DNA of 64,000 bases, taken from the NCBI RefSeq assembly GCF_003369565.1, contig NZ_PIOD01000002.1:1-64000 (forward strand). Reading direction: 5' to 3'. The notes under the pieces were generated by a model. The model worked only from the letters and a program-made list of their open reading frames with translations, searched no databases and was not told where the DNA came from. Both the position numbers and the translations under genes were made by a program. Positions 16,809 through 26,215 of the stretch are shown piece after piece. Numbering within the stretch: the stretch's first letter is position 1; the number at the start of each line of letters is the position of its first letter. This DNA is from Oceanobacillus chungangensis (GTDB taxonomy: Bacteria; Bacillota; Bacilli; Bacillales; Amphibacillaceae).

Positions 16809-18941
16809 TTAATCCCATTTGAGTTCCAGCGCATCGCCATTTTTAATTGGCTGATCAAAGCTTGTTGGTTCATTGTTTTTGTATAGCTTAAATTTGCCGC
16901 TAATCTTGTTTAGGTTAATATCTACATAACGAAATACATCTTGGAATATAAAGCTCTCAGGCGAACGTTTCTGTATTTGCAGCTGGTCTAGTCTATTGAT
17001 GATATTATCTTCTCGTAACTCCATCCCATCACGCAGAACATGTAGGACAGGCTGTTTTAATTGAACAGACGCACTATTAAAGGTGATATCAATTGTTTGC
17101 CAATACTCTTGGTCTAGCGTTGCTAATAAATCACTTACGGCTGGTGTTTTTGCGTTACTAATTATAAGTCGATCAAACTGCCGTAATGGATGAGTAATGC
17201 TTACTTCTCTTTCATTAAGATAAAACTGTGTTGATCCAACTTCAAGATTTACAGATTCATTATTGATATAGACACTAAATAATTCTGTTTCGTTAACCAT
17301 ATGATTGCTTCTATTAGCGAGAAAATCCTCTATCGTTTTGATTTCCCTAATTACGATGTCTTCATTATCCTGTACGAAATAGTCTTTCGTTTGTTTCATC
17401 TTATTAACATAGACAGTTGGCTTTATTTCTGTAGGCTGCTGATTAAATTGAATCTTAAGTGTTGGTAATTCGCCAATCAGTTCACCTAACGTTACGGTTG
17501 CAGCATTACCATCTGTTCCTTTTGAAATCGAAATCTTGTCCTGATGATGGACGAAATCCTCCACGCGTGCAGTTTGTCCATTAAGCGTGATTACTGGTGA
17601 CGTACCATATTCTCCAGGTAGCGTAATTACTTGTCCATTAAGCTTAATGATTGAGGCACTTCCGGGTTTCCCGTACCATTTATTGATCACGATTCCTGCT
17701 TGCACAAGACAATCGCCAACGGTTAATTGTTTCATTTCGAATAAACGAATTACTTTTTCATTTACTTGGATACTGATATAGTGAATTGGATTTTGTTTGG
17801 CAGCGATGGCGATACCAATCGGGGTAACGAAATCAGGACCGCTTGGAATACTATCATTTTGCACTAGATTTTGGATTGCATCAATTCCCCGTACAGCGAC
17901 CCGATTGGCTGGAAGCTCTAATTTCTCTGCTAGAATCGCTGGCAATTCTGGTGTCAGGCTCCCACCGCCGATTAGCATTACTGCTTTTGGTGCTTTTCCA
18001 TTTAATTGGAATATTTCCTTCGTGATCGATTTTGCCAGCTTTTTGACTTGACTTTTTACATCTTTCACTAAGTTTTCATATGTAATGACTGTCTCAAATC
18101 CTAAAATGTCTTTTACCGTGTCTTTTCCATTATTGACGATTCTTCTCTTCGTCTGTTCAGCCTCTGGAAAGTCGAGTAAATATTGGTCACTAATCGCTTC
18201 GGTTATTTCGTCACCTGCAACTGGCACCATTCCGTAAGCAACGACCGTTCCCCGATCAGTAATCGCGATATCGCTTGTTCCTGCACCGATGTCAACTAAT
18301 GCCACATTTAACCTTCTCATCGATTCTGGAATTAATATGTGGATTGCTGCTATCGGTTCTAACGTTAATGCTTCCATCTCCAAATCTGCGCGTGCAAGTG
18401 CTGCAAGTAATGATTCAACGACGACTTTAGGCAGGAAGGTAGCAATAATTTCGACAGCTGCAGCTTCCCCGCTTTGATCAATAAGGGAACCGATTTTTTC
18501 ATCATCAATGGTATATTGAAGGACAGAATAGCCAACACAATAGTAATTGGAGTAATCATTATCCTTTTCAAGCTCTGCCAGTTTCACTTGGGCTGTTTGC
18601 ACGGCACTAAGCTCAAGATGCTTAATGGTCTCTTGCTCGTTAATTATTTGTTGATTAAGTGGAATAATCGCTGAGGATTCTACTGTTTTAAGGGATCTTC
18701 CTGCAGCTGCTACATAAACCTTATGTAATGTAGTGTCGTTGCGCTCTTCCAGTTCCTCGCGCACCTCTCTTATTACGTCAGCAACTGCTATGACATTATG
18801 TATTTGTCCATCAAGCATCGACCGATCACGATGTTCTTTTACTATGTAATCAACAACCGTATATTTCTCTTGATGTTTTTCTAAAATGATTCCAGTAACG
18901 GTTCTTGTACCGATATCTAAAGCAAAAATCTGATTTTCCAT
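16809..18941 (-). CDS. Large FtsA-like actin-fold protein with extended C-terminus
   Basis: The 710-residue protein has an FtsA/PilM-type actin fold in residues ~1-375. It shows phosphate 1 IFALDIGTRTVTG, an SHS2-like inserted region (~30-170), phosphate 2 VALVDIGAGTSDIAI (~208) and the adenosine motif VMLIGGGSLTPELP (~315). FtsA is normally ~420-440 residues. Here ~330 further residues follow, predicted as several small beta-rich modules (for example VIRLFEMKQLTVGDCLVQAG, PTLKIQFN, FKLYKNNEPTSFDQPI), and no obvious C-terminal amphipathic membrane helix is present. It is a paralogue, not the division-cluster FtsA. Its role in division, shape or pilus assembly is unknown. A poor GGAGTATTAC site precedes ATG 18941. 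Confidence 0.75.
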   Translation of the reverse strand: MENQIFALDIGTRTVTGIILEKHQEKYTVVDYIVKEHRDRSMLDGQIHNVIAVADVIREVREELEERNDTTLHKVYVAAAGRSLKTVESSAIIPLNQQIINEQETIKHLELSAVQTAQVKLAELEKDNDYSNYYCVGYSVLQYTIDDEKIGSLIDQSGEAAAVEIIATFLPKVVVESLLAALARADLEMEALTLEPIAAIHILIPESMRRLNVALVDIGAGTSDIAITDRGTVVAYGMVPVAGDEITEAISDQYLLDFPEAEQTKRRIVNNGKDTVKDILGFETVITYENLVKDVKSQVKKLAKSITKEIFQLNGKAPKAVMLIGGGSLTPELPAILAEKLELPANRVAVRGIDAIQNLVQNDSIPSGPDFVTPIGIAIAAKQNPIHYISIQVNEKVIRLFEMKQLTVGDCLVQAGIVINKWYGKPGSASIIKLNGQVITLPGEYGTSPVITLNGQTARVEDFVHHQDKISISKGTDGNAATVTLGELIGELPTLKIQFNQQPTEIKPTVYVNKMKQTKDYFVQDNEDIVIREIKTIEDFLANRSNHMVNETELFSVYINNESVNLEVGSTQFYLNEREVSITHPLRQFDRLIISNAKTPAVSDLLATLDQEYWQTIDITFNSASVQLKQPVLHVLRDGMELREDNIINRLDQLQIQKRSPESFIFQDVFRYVDINLNKISGKFKLYKNNEPTSFDQPIKNGDALELKWD

Positions 18942-19105
18942 TGTAATACTCCTCTATGCTGCAATATTAATCGAATGAATTATATGATTTTTCTATCATC
19001 TTAATTGCGCTTTCATTAGCTAGATAGCAAGACTTAGCAAGTCTATTGTTTCTTAATGATCATTGATAAATTGATTGATTATTTCTATTATACTACAAGT
19101 TTTGG

Positions 19106-19134
19106 ATGACAAATGATATAATTTTAGCTATAAT
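19106..19134 (+). promoter_or_regulatory. SigA-type promoter for aroA
   Basis: ATGACA, 17 bp, TATAAT, about 45 nt ahead of the chosen aroA start. Confidence 0.55.
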
Positions 19135-19180
19135 GGTCTCTAATTATTATAATACAAAATCACCTGGGGGCGTAAATGGA

Positions 19181-20254
19181 ATGAGTAATGAAATGGATCA
19201 ATTAAGAAATCAGTTAGATGAAGTTAATTTAGAAATACTTGAATTAATCAATAATCGTGCAGAGCTTGTCCAACAAATTGGCCAAGTGAAGAGCAAACAA
19301 AGTATGTATCGATTTGATCCAATTAGAGAGCGTGAAATGTTGAATCTAATCACATCGAAGAATAATGGTCCTTTTGAGAATTCAACGATTGAACACATTT
19401 TCAAAGAAATCTTTAAGGCTGGATTAGAGCTACAGGAAGACGATCATCGCAAAGCATTACTCGTTTCACGCAAGAAGAAAGCAGACAATACAGTTGTTGA
19501 TATTAAAGGGGAAAAAGTTGGCGACGGTAAAACACATTTCGTATTCGGTCCATGTGCAGTAGAAAGCTATGAACAAACTGCTGCAGTAGGAAAAGTATTA
19601 CAAAGCAAGGGGTTAAAATTATTAAGGGGTGGCGCGTTTAAGCCAAGAACTTCTCCATATGATTTCCAAGGTCTAGGATTAGAAGGATTACAGATTCTTA
19701 GAAAAGTAGCAGATGAATACGATTTGGCTGTTATTAGTGAAATTGTTAATCCAGCACATATCGAACAAGCAATTGAATACTTAGATGTCATTCAGATTGG
19801 TGCCCGGAATATGCAGAACTTCGAGCTACTAAAGGCAGCAGGGGAAGTTGATAAGCCTGTACTATTAAAACGTGGATTATCAGCAACTATCTCAGAATTT
19901 ATTAATGCTGCAGAGTACATCATGTCACGAGGAAATGGAAATATTATTTTATGCGAACGCGGTATTCGGACGTATGAAACAGCAACACGTAATACTTTAG
20001 ATATCTCTGCTGTTCCTGTATTGAAACAAGAAACGCATTTACCTGTAATGGTCGATGTAACTCATTCAACAGGACGTCGCGATTTGCTCCTACCTACAGC
20101 GAAAGCGGCATTAGCAATCGGCGCAGACGGTGTCATGGCAGAAGTACATCCAGATCCAGCAGTTGCATTATCCGATTCAGCACAGCAAATGGATATTCCG
20201 ACTTTCGATAAGTTCTTCGAGGAGATAACGGATTTAGACAGACGACTACGATAA
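19181..20254 (+). CDS. aroA: Bifunctional chorismate mutase / DAHP synthase AroA(G)
   Basis: The 357-residue product starts at ATG 19181 (CTGGGGGCG upstream), giving the same N-terminus as B. subtilis AroA. Residues 1-85 are an AroQ-type chorismate mutase ([20 protein letters not shown] and RFDPIRERE). Residues ~110-355 are a type I-beta DAHP synthase with [28 protein letters not shown] and [11 protein letters not shown]. It catalyses the first step of aromatic amino acid synthesis. The mutase domain binds prephenate or chorismate for feedback. It precedes ccpA as in B. subtilis. Confidence 0.95.
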   Translation: MSNEMDQLRNQLDEVNLEILELINNRAELVQQIGQVKSKQSMYRFDPIREREMLNLITSKNNGPFENSTIEHIFKEIFKAGLELQEDDHRKALLVSRKKKADNTVVDIKGEKVGDGKTHFVFGPCAVESYEQTAAVGKVLQSKGLKLLRGGAFKPRTSPYDFQGLGLEGLQILRKVADEYDLAVISEIVNPAHIEQAIEYLDVIQIGARNMQNFELLKAAGEVDKPVLLKRGLSATISEFINAAEYIMSRGNGNIILCERGIRTYETATRNTLDISAVPVLKQETHLPVMVDVTHSTGRRDLLLPTAKAALAIGADGVMAEVHPDPAVALSDSAQQMDIPTFDKFFEEITDLDRRLR

Positions 20255-20273
20255 TCAATAATAAATGCAATGT

Positions 20274-20311
20274 AAAAAGCTAATCATCGATAGATGATTA
20301 GCTTTTTATAT
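20274..20311. terminator. Terminator of aroA
   Basis: AAAAAGCTAATCATC pairs with GATGATTAGCTTTTT around a short loop, with T-rich sequence after it. Confidence 0.85.
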
Positions 20312-20337
20312 TTATTGCTAAAATACGCTTGTAGTTC

Positions 20338-20400
20338 TCCCGAAGATTAGGAAGACTTCGGCGGGCGTTACATCGCAATTATTTTTGGAGAACCTCCTGT
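20338..20400 (+). repeat. Truncated remnant of repeat family 1
   Basis: AAGACTTCGGCGGGCGTTACATCGCAATT...TTTTTGGAGAACCTCC matches the internal segment specific to the long form (compare 6712-6745 and 52609-52672). Both outer palindromic arms are missing. Confidence 0.5.
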
Positions 20401-20515
20401 CGAAGTGGCTAGTTAGACTACTACCCATAATATCTATATTTTGGAAAAATGAATGGAAATACATGGGAAAATGTATAGCTGACGGCAAGTTAATGATAAT
20501 TTTTTGCTTTATACT

Positions 20516-20544
20516 TTGTAATTTTTTTCGTGGTAGAGTATGAT
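20516..20544 (+). promoter_or_regulatory. SigA-type promoter for ccpA
   Basis: TTGTAA, 17 bp, TATGAT, about 45 nt before the ccpA start. The region between the repeat remnant and this promoter shows no catabolite-response element I could confirm. Confidence 0.55.
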
Positions 20545-20589
20545 AAGATAAAAGAAATGGGCTTGGAACAATTTTAGGAGGTAATGAAC

Positions 20590-21585
20590 ATGAATATAAC
20601 AATATACGATGTAGCAAGAGAAGCAAATGTTTCCATGGCTACCGTTTCCCGAGTAGTAAATGGCAACCCGAATGTAAAACCAACAACACGTAAAAAGGTG
20701 CAGGCGACGATTGAGCGATTAGGATATCGTCCAAATGCTGTTGCTCGAGGATTAGCAAGTAAGAAAACGACAACAGTTGGTGCAATTATTCCAGATATTT
20801 CGAGCATTTTCTTCTCTGAGTTGGCACGTGGAATAGAAGATATTGCGAGAATGTATAAATACAATATCATTTTAAGTAACTCTGATCAAAATAAAGAGAA
20901 TGAATTAAAATTGATTAATACCATGTATGAAAAACAAGTAGATGGCATCCTTTTCATGGGTGGAACAATTACAGAAGATCATATCAATCAATTTAATACA
21001 GCCAATGTGCCTGTTGTACTAGCATCTACATATGATGATACACAATCGATAGCAGCGGTAAATATCGATTATGAAGCAGCTGCATATGAAGCGACAAAAC
21101 ATTTACTTGAAAGTGGCGATAAACATCCTGCATTTGTGAGTGGAACATTAGAAACAACAGTGGACCAATACAAATATAATGGTTATAAACGTGCACTAGA
21201 AGAAGCGTCAATCACACTTAATGAGGATTTAATCGTAAAGGGTGATTATTCATATGAGTCTGGACTTGATGCAGTAAAACAACTTGCAGAGCTAGGGAAA
21301 TTACCTTCAGCAATCTTTGTTGCAGCAGATGAGATGGCATTAGGCGTTATCCATGGTGTACAGGATTCTGGTCTTAAAGTTCCAGAGGATGTACAAGTAT
21401 TTGGTTTCGACAATACAAGACTTGCAACGATGGTTCGTCCAACCTTATCAACGGTTGTTCAACCAATGTATGATATCGGTGCGGTTGCGATGCGATTACT
21501 TACGAAATATATGAACAAAGAAGAAGTAACAGAAAAAAATGTAACTTTACCACATCGAATCGAAGTGAGAGATTCAACTTTATAA
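20590..21585 (+). CDS. ccpA: Catabolite control protein CcpA
   Basis: The 331-residue LacI-family regulator has a helix-turn-helix at 1-25 ([20 protein letters not shown]), a hinge [12 protein letters not shown] (~48-60), and a periplasmic-binding-like effector domain to the end. The ATG at 20590 is chosen because AGGAGG is then 8 nt upstream. The ATG at 20584 would leave only 2 nt. CcpA with HPr-Ser-P represses or activates carbon genes at cre sites, including acu genes in B. subtilis, and acuABC lies 8 kb away here. Confidence 0.95.
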   Translation: MNITIYDVAREANVSMATVSRVVNGNPNVKPTTRKKVQATIERLGYRPNAVARGLASKKTTTVGAIIPDISSIFFSELARGIEDIARMYKYNIILSNSDQNKENELKLINTMYEKQVDGILFMGGTITEDHINQFNTANVPVVLASTYDDTQSIAAVNIDYEAAAYEATKHLLESGDKHPAFVSGTLETTVDQYKYNGYKRALEEASITLNEDLIVKGDYSYESGLDAVKQLAELGKLPSAIFVAADEMALGVIHGVQDSGLKVPEDVQVFGFDNTRLATMVRPTLSTVVQPMYDIGAVAMRLLTKYMNKEEVTEKNVTLPHRIEVRDSTL

Positions 21586-21620
21586 TCAACCTGCCGATAT
21601 AATAAATATGCGAATGAAAT

Positions 21621-21704
21621 GTTAAAAACTAAGGTTATAACCAATCCTTAGGGTGACAGCCTTAGTTTCACTTATTCGTTAAGAAAGCTGTTACTTTCTT
21701 ATTA
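21621..21704 (-). repeat. Two-hairpin interspersed element (family 2), inverted copy C
   Basis: Read on the reverse strand, it has the AAGAAAGT/AGCTTTCTT hairpin, TTAACGAATAAGTGAAACTAAGG, then a degraded second hairpin (CTGTCACCC...GGTTATAACC). It matches 9993-10070 at most positions and lies in the ccpA-motP gap. Confidence 0.6.
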
Positions 21705-21778
21705 CTAAATTAAGCTTCCAATATTATCTTGGTGGCTTACTTACATTTGTATATTAATCGTAATTTGAGGGAGATTTA

Positions 21779-22609
21779 ATGATGAGAAAACGTGATATGT
21801 TAACTCCTATCGGCATTACTATCGGTTTTATTATGATTATGCTCGCAATTCTATCAAGTGGGGGAAACGAAGGGCTCGCATCTTTTCTAGACATCCCATC
21901 TATATTCATTGTTATCGGTGGGGTCATTGGTTCAATGATGATTACGTTTAAATTTGAACAAATAAAGCTGGCTGGCAATATTTTTAAGCAAGCATTTCAT
22001 AAAAATGACCAAGAGCTAAGTGAACTAGTTCAGCTATTTATCCAATTATCCGATCGCGCAAGAAGGGAAGGTATTCTTTCACTTGAATCTGATATAAGTG
22101 AGATTGAGGATAAATTCATTCGAAAGGGCTTCCTGCTTGCTATAGATGGAGTAGAACCAGAAGTTATCAAGGATATTATGGAAGCAGAAATTACGGCTAT
22201 GGAAGACCGGCATTTTAAAGGCAGAGTTTTATTTGAAAAAGCAGGGGAATATGCACCGGCTTGGGGTATGATTGGTACGCTAATCGGTCTAGTACTTATG
22301 CTGAATGATTTATCCGATGCGTCAGCACTTGGGCCGAGTATGGCCGTCGCATTACTTACGACTTTATATGGAACAGTATTAGCGAATCTATTCTTTCTGC
22401 CAATGGCGAGCAAGCTTGAGACGAAGACAGAAGAAGAGGTCTTTATTAGACAGATTATTATCGAGGGGATTATCGGGGTACAATCCGGTCAAAATCCACG
22501 AATTTTAGAAGAGAAGTTTAGTGCTTTCCTTCCAAAGGGAGCATTAGCAAAGCTACAAGAACAAGATGACGATGTAGAATTTGTAGGGAACAGCATCAAT
22601 GAAGCGTAG
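21779..22609 (+). CDS. motP: Flagellar stator protein MotP (MotA family)
   Basis: The 276-residue MotA/PomA-family protein has four membrane segments (about 10-30, 38-58, 150-172, 185-207). Conserved cytoplasmic REGILSLE (~97) and the stretch EYAPAWGMIGTLIGLVLML (~163-181) carry the Pro and hydrophobic pore residues. The location directly after ccpA and upstream of motS is the B. subtilis motP/ytxD arrangement, where MotPS is a sodium-driven stator. GAGGGAG lies 5 nt (ATG 21779) or 8 nt (ATG 21782) upstream. The 3' end overlaps motS by 11 nt. Confidence 0.9.
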   Translation: MMRKRDMLTPIGITIGFIMIMLAILSSGGNEGLASFLDIPSIFIVIGGVIGSMMITFKFEQIKLAGNIFKQAFHKNDQELSELVQLFIQLSDRARREGILSLESDISEIEDKFIRKGFLLAIDGVEPEVIKDIMEAEITAMEDRHFKGRVLFEKAGEYAPAWGMIGTLIGLVLMLNDLSDASALGPSMAVALLTTLYGTVLANLFFLPMASKLETKTEEEVFIRQIIIEGIIGVQSGQNPRILEEKFSAFLPKGALAKLQEQDDDVEFVGNSINEA

Positions 22610-23375
22610 ACAAATAAGAAAATCAACTAATAATGGTTCGCCAAAATGGATGGTTACATATTCGGATATGATTACATTAATTTTAGTATTTTTTATTTTG
22701 TTATTCTCCATGTCACAGGTTGATCAAACGAAATTGGACGCTGTTTCCGAGTCGTTTCAAAATCGGATGATTTTTGATTTTCTTCCATCCATTGTCCCAA
22801 GTGAATACCCGACAGATCAGACGAGTGTTGAGGAAAATGGAGAAAAATTGAATGAGCATGAAGATCCAATTAATTTGGATTTAGAGCAAGACATAGAAGA
22901 GCCGGAAGTAGAGGAAGATTCATTAACGGCTTTAGTGGGAAATGTTGAAGCATACTTAAATCAGCATGACCTAAATGGGCTAATAACCGCGAATCGTACA
23001 GAGCGTGGTGTCGAACTAGTGCTTCAGGACAGTATTTTTTTCAATCCAGGTGAAGCTAATATTTTAGAAGAGGGTACGCCATTTTTGCAAAGAATAGGTA
23101 CATTGCTCTCACAAATCCCGAACAAAGTGAAAGTGGAGGGACATACTGACAGCAGGCCGATGAATAGCTTTCGCTATCCATCAAACTGGGAGCTTTCAGG
23201 GGCACGTGCGAGCAGTGTTGTACGCTATTTTATCCAGTCCTACGACATAGAAGAATCACGTTTCTCCATTGCTGGTTACGGGGAGCTACGGCCAGTTACA
23301 GCAAATGATACCCCAGATAATATGGCAAAGAATCGGCGCGTAGAAATTATTATTCTGGATGAAAAAACAGAATAA
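22599..23375 (+). CDS. motS: Flagellar stator protein MotS (MotB family)
   Basis: The 258-residue protein has one membrane segment (~22-40, beginning SDMITLILVFFILLF) that contains the ion-binding Asp. An acidic linker (~65-110) and an OmpA-type peptidoglycan-binding domain (~120-258) follow, with VEGHTDSRPM, NWELSGARASSVV and NRRVEIII. It couples ion flow to flagellar rotation with MotP and anchors the stator to the wall. The acidic linker is longer than in MotB. Sodium or potassium use is inferred from the motPS gene context. Confidence 0.9.
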   Translation: MKRRQIRKSTNNGSPKWMVTYSDMITLILVFFILLFSMSQVDQTKLDAVSESFQNRMIFDFLPSIVPSEYPTDQTSVEENGEKLNEHEDPINLDLEQDIEEPEVEEDSLTALVGNVEAYLNQHDLNGLITANRTERGVELVLQDSIFFNPGEANILEEGTPFLQRIGTLLSQIPNKVKVEGHTDSRPMNSFRYPSNWELSGARASSVVRYFIQSYDIEESRFSIAGYGELRPVTANDTPDNMAKNRRVEIIILDEKTE

Positions 23376-23540
23376 TAATTCAAGGGATTAGCTGCCTGTT
23401 GATATAAGCTCCGGACTAGTTAATCTAGGTGCAGTGTTGATTTCTGCGCGCAGAGTTAGGAAATTCACTACTTTATAAGAAGTCAATCTTCGCTAATGTT
23501 ACATCTTCATTAGAAAGGGAAACGTTCATTATAATGTTTA

Positions 23541-23650
23541 ATTTTCTTCGTACTAGGAAATGCTGCCCAAGCTTTCCTAGTCCTGTGGGAGGAAGGCACA
23601 CCAGCCCTCCTAAGGTGCGCGAAGTATATTTCCGGAGCGACTGGCCTGAG
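23541..23650 (-). repeat. Interspersed palindromic repeat (family 1), inverted copy
   Basis: The reverse strand reads CCAGTCGCTCCGGAAATATACTTCGCG, AGGAGGGCTGGTGTGCC, TCCTCCCACAGGA and AAAGCTTGGGCAGC, matching the copies at 6601 and 52501. The right half of the palindrome is degraded. It occupies the motS to 23727 gap. Confidence 0.6.
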
Positions 23651-23683
23651 AACCTATATGGATTCAAAATGTCAACATAAATT

Positions 23684-23721
23684 AAAAATGACAGCCCTTA
23701 TGATTAAAGGCTGTCATTTTT
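23684..23721. terminator. Terminator of the 23727-26215 reverse-strand operon
   Basis: AAAAATGACAGCC and GGCTGTCATTTTT are perfect 13-bp arms around a 12-nt loop, functional in both directions. Confidence 0.85.
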
Positions 23722-23726
23722 ATTTA

Positions 23727-23945
23727 TCAAACGTATTGTGGAACTTTTGCTGCTTGTAGCTTAACCTTGTACCAACGTTTCTCTTGTGGCTTAGTTGTTG
23801 CTATACAGCTTATTTCTGCATTTGGAAAGGATTGTTGAAGATAGACCACCTCAGCATCCGATAATCGCAATTCTCGAACGAGTACATCATTATTAAACGA
23901 TTCCTTGATAAAAAGATCAAACAGACGTTTTTCTTGTTGGTTCAA
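23727..23945 (-). CDS. Hypothetical 72-residue protein in MurE-racemase module
   Basis: This small reverse-strand gene uses a TTG start at 23945 with GGAGGAGA about 5 nt upstream. The N-terminal half looks helical (QQEKRLFDLFIKESFNNDVLVREL). It is followed by an AEVVYLQQSFP helix and strands ISCIATT and RWYKVKLQAAKVP. There is no signal peptide, membrane segment or known motif. It follows the racemase by 31 nt, so it is probably translated from the same message and ended by the hairpin at 23684. I do not recognise its family. Confidence 0.6.
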   Translation of the reverse strand: MNQQEKRLFDLFIKESFNNDVLVRELRLSDAEVVYLQQSFPNAEISCIATTKPQEKRWYKVKLQAAKVPQYV

Positions 23946-23976
23946 TAGTATCTCCTCCCTCTCCCTTATGCTTCAA

Positions 23977-24711
23977 TCAGATATAAACTTGCTCATCGAT
24001 TAATGATGATTTGGATTTTTTCCCAGATAATCGTATCGCATTTTCAATCAAAATCTCCATCGGGTCAATAGAGTGCTTTTTGCTCTCTTCACTTAAAGTG
24101 ACAGATGATAATTCCGTACAACCTAAAATCACGCAGGCACAGTTCTCCTTTGTTATTAATTCATGGATCAAAGCGTCAAGCTTGACTGGTTGATAATTGA
24201 CATCTGCTTTAATGTTGTAAATGATATTCATTACTTTTTCTTGGGTCTCTTCATTTGGATGGAAGGGCTCAAGTTCATTTCGTTTGCATTCATCCTCATA
24301 AATACCAGTAGATATCGTACCATTTGTTGCTAGGATGCCGACCTTACTTCCTTTACCATGTTTGTGATAAATATATTCAGCAGTGTCGCGAATCATGTTA
24401 ATTATATTAATATTAGTCATTGCTTGCATCTCATCATAGAAATAATGGGAAGTATTGCAAGGAATGGCGATATTAGCAACACCGGCATGTTCGAGCAGTT
24501 CGATATCTTTTCTCACAGCATCTATGAATGATTGGCCCTCACCACGTAAGATTGCTTCGGTACGGTCTGGGAGGGTAGCGTGACTTAGGATGATTGTATC
24601 GATATGGTCCTGGTCCTTATGTGCCACCGTATGATTAATGATTTTTTCATAGAAAACCTTGGTTGCTAAAGGGCCCATTCCACCAATAATTCCTAATTTT
24701 TTGTCTGTCAT
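23977..24711 (-). CDS. Aspartate/glutamate racemase family protein
   Basis: The 244-residue protein starts MTDKKLGIIGGMGPLAT with GGTGGTG 6 nt upstream. Longer in-frame starts would overlap the upstream gene. The two catalytic cysteines of the PLP-independent racemases are both present, in IPCNTSHYF (~82-90) and LGCTELS (~190-196). The GGMGP opening groups it with aspartate racemases and YgeA-type broad amino acid racemases rather than MurI. It lies 31 nt after a MurE paralogue. The substrate (Asp, Glu or another acid) cannot be decided from sequence. Confidence 0.82.
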   Translation of the reverse strand: MTDKKLGIIGGMGPLATKVFYEKIINHTVAHKDQDHIDTIILSHATLPDRTEAILRGEGQSFIDAVRKDIELLEHAGVANIAIPCNTSHYFYDEMQAMTNINIINMIRDTAEYIYHKHGKGSKVGILATNGTISTGIYEDECKRNELEPFHPNEETQEKVMNIIYNIKADVNYQPVKLDALIHELITKENCACVILGCTELSSVTLSEESKKHSIDPMEILIENAIRLSGKKSKSSLIDEQVYI

Positions 24712-24742
24712 GATTGCACCACCAAAATATAAATTTATTGCA

Positions 24743-26215
24743 TTAAAATGTCTTGGCTGCAAGTGCATCCAGTGCAATTTCCTTTTCATTAAAGGAAATT
24801 TCCTTGTCGCCAATAATCTGCGTTGTTTCATGTCCTTTTCCAGCAATAAGGATAATGTCATTCTCATTACTTATGTTAATCGCGTGCTCAATAGCTTCCT
24901 TACGATCAGGGATTGCTTCATATGCTCCCTCATGATTTTCCATCGCCTGAATCGTTTCATTCATTATCAATACTGGATCATGGTGTTTCGGGTTGTCCAA
25001 TGTGATAATCGAAAGGTCAGCAAGTCTTGATGCGACATGGGCCATGCCATTAAATTTCTGTTTTCCGTCCTCGCTAAGGTCTGCATAGACACCAAATACG
25101 AGAATGATTCGACCTTTTGCAAAAGGTCTTAATGTATTGATTGCCTTTGCCAATGCATCCTCTGTATGTGCGAAATCGACAATTACTTTAAAGTTATTTT
25201 TTTCATAGACTACTTCAAGTCGACCTTTAATTTCTTTGACTTGATGAATCCCTTGTTGGATGACCTCGATAGGAATTCCGTTATTATACGCACATGCAAT
25301 AGCTGCTAAACTATTTAAAACATAGATTTCGCCTGGTAGGTTTACTCTAATCTTCACGCTCTCTGTTGGTGTATGCACCGTATAGACTGTATGATTAAAG
25401 GAATATTCTATGTCAGTTGCATAAATATCAGCTTGATTATGGATTCCATAGGTGACTAGCTTCGTATCGTAGTTTTTCACCCGATCAATGAGTTTTCGAC
25501 CATATGGATCATCTGCGTTGATGATATTCCAAGAATCGGTCATTTCGAATAATTTAGCTTTTGCCTCGAAATACTCGTCCATATTTTTATGCAATTCAAG
25601 ATGGTCTGGTGTAAGGTTTGTAAAAATCCCAGTATTAAACTTACTATAAGCAACCCTGTCTAAATTGAGTGCATGGGAGGAAACCTCCATCATACAATTT
25701 TTCGTGTTTTCTTCTACCATTGCTGCGAAAAATTGTTGAAGATTTAGAGATTCCGGCGTTGTATTCTTTGTTTGGATTACTTGATCATTTATCACGGTCC
25801 CGATCGTACCAATGAGGGCGATTGATTTCTTAGCTTCATCGTAAATGGATTTAATAAAATAAGAGATCGATGTCTTTCCGTTTGTTCCAGTAATTCCAAT
25901 TAAATTTAATTTTTCTGTTGGGTGATGGTAGAAGTTTGCAGATACAAGTGCTAATGCATTTCTTGTATCTGCGACTTGTAAAATCGTCACATCTTTATCA
26001 GTAGTTACCTTTCGTTCCGCAATAATAACACTTGCGCCACGCTCAATCGCGCTATCGATATAGTTATGTCCATCAACAGAGAATCCAGTGATGGCAACAA
26101 ATACGCTGTTTGTTTGTACATCCCGGGAATCATAGGCAATGGATTGAATTTCTTGGTTGATATCTCCTTGAATTACATCAAAAGATAGGCTTTGTAAAAT
26201 TGATGTTAATAACAT
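24743..26215 (-). CDS. Divergent MurE-family ligase (second MurE-like enzyme)
   Basis: The 490-residue Mur ligase has the P-loop GITGTNGKTS (~108-117), the UDP-MurNAc contact TTPES (~153), the carbamylated-Lys region EAKAKLFE and the C-terminal AGKGHETTQ (~459). Two places depart from canonical MurE. The amino-acid recognition tetrad reads DNPK (~405) instead of DNPR (meso-Dap) or the DNPA/DDPN of Lys enzymes, and the usual GCGGDRD block reads GVYADLS. It stands outside the division-wall cluster and pairs with an amino acid racemase. It may therefore attach a non-standard third residue or act outside wall synthesis. Cytoplasmic ATP-dependent ligation is expected. Confidence 0.8.
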   Translation of the reverse strand: MLLTSILQSLSFDVIQGDINQEIQSIAYDSRDVQTNSVFVAITGFSVDGHNYIDSAIERGASVIIAERKVTTDKDVTILQVADTRNALALVSANFYHHPTEKLNLIGITGTNGKTSISYFIKSIYDEAKKSIALIGTIGTVINDQVIQTKNTTPESLNLQQFFAAMVEENTKNCMMEVSSHALNLDRVAYSKFNTGIFTNLTPDHLELHKNMDEYFEAKAKLFEMTDSWNIINADDPYGRKLIDRVKNYDTKLVTYGIHNQADIYATDIEYSFNHTVYTVHTPTESVKIRVNLPGEIYVLNSLAAIACAYNNGIPIEVIQQGIHQVKEIKGRLEVVYEKNNFKVIVDFAHTEDALAKAINTLRPFAKGRIILVFGVYADLSEDGKQKFNGMAHVASRLADLSIITLDNPKHHDPVLIMNETIQAMENHEGAYEAIPDRKEAIEHAINISNENDIILIAGKGHETTQIIGDKEISFNEKEIALDALAAKTF

